From: Stichopus chloronotus
Taxonomy: Eukaryota > Echinodermata > Holothuroidea > Aspidochirotida > Stichopodidae
NCBI GenBank assembly: GCA_021234535.1
Contig: CM037843.1
Coordinates: forward strand, 23,715,911-23,779,910
Reading direction: 5' to 3'
Length of the DNA stretch: 64,000 nucleotides
The notes below the pieces were generated by a model, which was not told where the DNA came from, made no database searches, and saw only the letters and a list, made by a program, of their open reading frames with translations. The position numbers were made by a program, and so were the translations under genes. Positions 61,101-64,000 of the stretch are shown here, piece after piece. Numbering within the stretch: the first letter of the stretch is position 1; each line of letters begins with the position of its first letter.

Positions 61101-62908
61101 AGAGCTCTGTGAGTCCTTGCAGAACAGAAGCGGTACATCTACAGAGAAAAGAGGAGGGCTAAATGCTGTGCAGGAGCAAGGAATCCAGACTAAGGATGCT
61201 GAGGATGGTGATACTCCTAAAACTGAAGTGTCATGTCAGACTGAGGTTGGTGTTACCACTTTTCCAATTATTCTTCATTGAAGGTAATGCAGGATTAAAT
61301 TACACATTTCACTGTAATCAGACAATGATCATTCACAGGAAGTGGTCGGATATCTATGCAGAACTACTTTGAAAATTTCTGTTGCTTCAGATTTAGCTTG
61401 TTCAGTAAAGCTGTTCACAGTGGTGCTGAGGGGGTAATTTGAGTTGTCTGATTGTGGTCTGTTGTCTGGTTTAAGTCCTGTCCTCTTCTTGTTGCTTGGA
61501 CTGCTGAGCTGGGCAGATTCTCCCCCCTCCCAGCCTTTGTGAAAGTGACTAAAGACTGGGGGATACACTCTTGTGCGTTGGATGGTGCAGATAAGTGGGG
61601 GTCCTGGGAGCAGGTTTGAGTTTGCATTGGTGATTGTCTTGTTTCACCCCTGCCTCATTATCCTCTGGACACTTATAGAAAAGAGGAGTTAAATCTGCCG
61701 ATCAACATGGTATCGGGTCCTTGGTGAGCCCATATGGATTTCCTGATCCTGAAACTGCCAAATCCAAATGTTCAGATGCCTTGGAAGTCAAACGGAGCTT
61801 TGTAGCTGAAGTGTAAATTTTGCCAGTTCCATGTGGTCTTATGTTCTGCTCTGATAAATATGTCTTACCTACATTGTGCAGTGAAGATTGTTGTTTTCAG
61901 TGTCTGCTCACAGTGAATTTACTTCCTTCAGAAACATCAGTATCACTCTGAATGAAAGCAGAGATAAATACATGCTATATCTACTTTCCAAAGTGGACAA
62001 AGTTTAAAAAAAATCAATTGAAAGGAAGGTATGATTTAAGGCAACTGAGCTAAAGGCAAGGAAACAGAATATGATTGCTAAATCAAACACATCACCAAAC
62101 ATTAAGCATCCTAACAACTTTAATATTAACATCGCCAGGATGCACTTAGCACACTACAGTCTACCTAGCAGCTATACATATGATGTAAAACAGTCTGAAA
62201 TGTCTGCAGATGAATGGAAACATTACAAGTTTCTTTACAAGTATGCACTTTCCCATTAATATGCTAGTTTTATTTTATTTCCCATTAATATGCTAGTGTA
62301 CGAAAACAAGAGAGAGCAGTAATATTGTTTTCAATTCATGTCTGTTTTCAGGAATGGAATTACTTCAGTTCATTTGGAAGTGATGGCTACAATCTTTATA
62401 CTGTAGGTCACTATTCTGAGGAAGCTAGGCATTATGAGATACTTGTCATTGACAAACACACCCACACTGTATGAAAAAAGAGAGAGAGAGCAGTAACATT
62501 GTTTTCAATTCATGTCTGTTTGCAGGAATGGAATTACGTCAGTTGTGAAGGCTAACAAAGACAAACATTTTGATCATCAGACATGATGACATGTTGTCCA
62601 TGCACGATCTCGGTTTATGTGTATTTTATTTGAATTCTTAGTCGTCTATTTTATTTCTTTGTCACAGAAAGAGATTTCTTCGAACCGTTGGCAGCCTACT
62701 CATTCTAACAAATATTCAGCAGGTATGCTTTTTCAAAGTATTGCAGAATAACATAACTTTCATTTCATTTTTAATGTTATGTGTATAAAACTGATGATTT
62801 TCTTGCCTCATTTAATTGTTGTCTGATTTGTTTGTGCTTCCTTTCTTTCCCACAGCATCTCATCTCTTGGAGGAGTACATGACCAATCAGAGAGCACTGG
62901 AGGAACAG
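55158..62908 (+). CDS. Coiled-coil protein of unknown family, 5' part (gene continues past the window)
   Basis: Six small exons chain in phase: 55158-55223, 59808-59876, 60202-60305, 61086-61245, 62668-62722 and 62856-62908. Donors are gtacga, gtgagt, gtgagt, gttggt (weak), gtatgc and gtgaga. The protein starts MAETGCGDPPSDGK and continues DLASKVAKLESKFANSHSNF, FLQSQIEDVTSTLRDEQENR and LLQHELELSRELCESLQNR, with heptad spacing of hydrophobic residues, then a Gln/Thr-rich spacer ending VSCQTE, then HLLEEYMTNQRALEEQ. It looks like a centrosomal, cytoskeletal or adaptor-type coiled coil, but I cannot name the family. The third exon start is chosen because the acceptor at 60201 gives phase 0 and avoids an upstream in-frame TGA. 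The first intron is 4.6 kb and could hide further exons. Confidence 0.68.
56130..56571. mobile_element. Possible non-autonomous DNA element with GGCGGAT ends
   Basis: The left end reads AGAGGCGGATTCGG (from 56130), and the right end on the other strand reads CAGTGGCGGATAAAGCGG (ending 56571). Similar GTGGCGGAT termini mark many animal MITE-like elements. The interior (440 bp) has no ORF and includes a G13 run at about 56367-56380. It lies in the first intron of the coiled-coil gene. The ends match over only about 8 bases, so this is tentative. Confidence 0.3.
57258..57298. repeat. Short tandem GGGCGTTGC repeat
   Basis: CCAGGGCGTTG, CTAGGGCGTTG and CCAGGGTCTTA follow one another at 11-bp spacing. 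Confidence 0.65.
61385..61805 (+). mobile_element. 5'-truncated SINE body (same family as 9.4-9.85 kb)
   Basis: It matches the body of the SINE at 9381-9850 in the same orientation and block order (TTTAGCTTG(C/T)TC, GTGCTGAG, CTCCCA-CCTTTG, GGGAGCA-GTTTG, CTCTGGACAC, CATGGTAT-GGGTCC, TTCCTGATCCT) but lacks the tRNA-like head. It lies in an intron of the coiled-coil gene, after exon 61086-61245. Confidence 0.65.
62305..62546 (+). repeat. Local duplication of an intron acceptor-like segment
   Basis: A block of about 65 bp, containing AGAGAGCAGTAA, TTGTTTTCAATTCATGTCTG and then a cag followed by GAATGGAATTAC, occurs at 62308-62370 and again at 62472-62546. Just upstream CCCATTAATATGCTAGT is itself duplicated (about 62251 and 62281). 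Both copies end in a plausible acceptor, but neither downstream frame joins the flanking exons in phase. Confidence 0.75.
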
Positions 62909-64000
62909 GTGAGATCAAAACAGATGAGTGATTTCTCCTGAAAAGGTTTAACTTTGTAGGAGTGACATGAACCAGCTTATTGTCATGTTGTTGAACCCAT
63001 TTTGTTCCACATTAAATGGTGCACTTTTGCAAAGTTGCACATTGTATGGATTTTGTGAAACAATGTTGTGGCTGAGTGCATAATGCGGCTACTTCTTTCT
63101 CAGTTGAAGTTCTGCTCATAGTATAAAGTCCTCATATATTGAACAGTGTGATACTGTATAGATGCAATAATTTGAAAATCAGTCTCAAGTGCATGAAGGT
63201 AATTAAGTATGAGTCAGGAAAGTCTGGAATTTGTTATGATACCACTTTGGCAACTGAATCAAGGAGAAGGAAATTACCTCTCCAAGATCTGGAAGGGATG
63301 TTACATTTGCATTTTTTGAGCATCTTTAAACCAGAATTAGTTAGCTTGCTTTATTGGATGTAGGATGGAAGGGAGGAGCTGTCGGGTATACTTCCCCCCA
63401 CCAGTGAATAACACCGTTAATGAGACCGTAAACTGATCCTGCACTTCTCACCTATAGGATCTCTCAGAAACAGAATGATGATGAATCCCTGTAACTTGTC
63501 ACAGAAGTGTTTTAATACATGTTTTACATGGAAAGAGTTTGCCAAAGCAGGGAAGCAGAAAGTGATAGTCTTTGCCTGAGTTCCCATGCAGAGACATCCT
63601 CATCATGTGGCAGATGTTTCCTATTTCAGAAATAAAACCAACTTGAGAGAAAAATGTCAAAGGCAAAGTAAAAAACCTGAATTAATGTGACTGCTCAGAG
63701 AGTTTAGCTCTGTTTACATTTTGTCGTAGAGTTACATGAGACATTAAAAACTTTTATCTGACGATTATTATTTCGAGTCTTCCATGAGCTTCTGGAACTT
63801 TTCAGTGACTGGTTTAATAGAATTGTTAAACTAAGGAAGCATGAAGTTTGTTTATAACCCATGGAAGCATTACATGTAATTCTTGCCCATCTGGAGATGT
63901 CCTCAGCATGGGGCTGATGTTTTCGACTCAGGAATTAAAGTCATTTTGATGGAACATCATTGAGAGGAAAAACTTTAAAAGAGGGGACAAGAACTTTAGC
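62909..64000 (+). other. Intron sequence at the window end
   Basis: After the donor at 62909 no further exon with a matching phase is evident. The coiled-coil gene is therefore cut by the window edge, probably inside an intron. Confidence 0.45.

Noticed and set aside
1..64000. CRISPR arrays, operons, ribosome-binding sites, bacterial-type mobile elements
   Set aside because: The window is clearly eukaryotic; the regular repeats found are micro- and minisatellites without spacer structure.

Overview
The window is eukaryotic nuclear DNA: AT-rich, intron-containing, with GT/AG splice sites in consistent phase and long repeat-filled spacers. The recognisable proteins (MLH3, ZC2HC1C, a CYP2-like P450) are animal proteins. 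Frequent TAGGCCTA and AACGTT words, many long G or C homopolymers, and the low but clear similarity to vertebrate MLH3 and ZC2HC1C suggest a non-vertebrate deuterostome, most likely an echinoderm. The species call is inference.

Layout. 1-15.1 kb: no supportable gene. It holds a decayed CR1/Jockey-type retrotransposon 3' end (about 1.58-2.51 kb), a hAT-like miniature element (7.0-7.3 kb), a tRNA-derived SINE (9.38-9.85 kb) and other dispersed repeats. 15.1-16.15 kb: a 180-bp (CATA)n tract and a 45-bp-period degenerate minisatellite. 16.16-28.3 kb, minus strand: a complete MLH3 gene (MutL-gamma subunit), eight coding exons, about 1842 aa, with intact ATPase and endonuclease motifs. 28.3-35.1 kb: spacer between two divergent genes, with likely promoter sequence and a 145-bp tandem repeat. 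35.15-38.47 kb, plus strand: ZC2HC1C, two coding exons, 669 aa, with two C2HC zinc fingers. 38.8-49.2 kb: no recognised gene. 49.2-53.3 kb, minus strand: a four-exon, 529-aa CYP2-like cytochrome P450 in which the heme-ligand cysteine, the I-helix acid/alcohol pair and the C-helix Trp are all replaced, while ExxR and PDRF are kept. 55.16 kb to beyond the window end, plus strand: the 5' part of a coiled-coil gene made of small exons, divergent from the P450 gene.

How the genes relate. From memory of the human map, MLH3 (minus) and ZC2HC1C (plus) also lie head to head at 14q24.3 with ACYP1 between them, so this looks like an ancient deuterostome microsynteny. I could not find ACYP1 here. MLH3 acts with MLH1 in mismatch repair and meiotic crossover resolution, while ZC2HC1C is poorly characterised, so no shared pathway is claimed.

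The most unusual item is the P450 gene. Its reading frame is open through four exons with matching splice phases, but the residues that bind heme and activate oxygen are gone, which suggests a pseudoenzyme under selection rather than a simple decayed gene.
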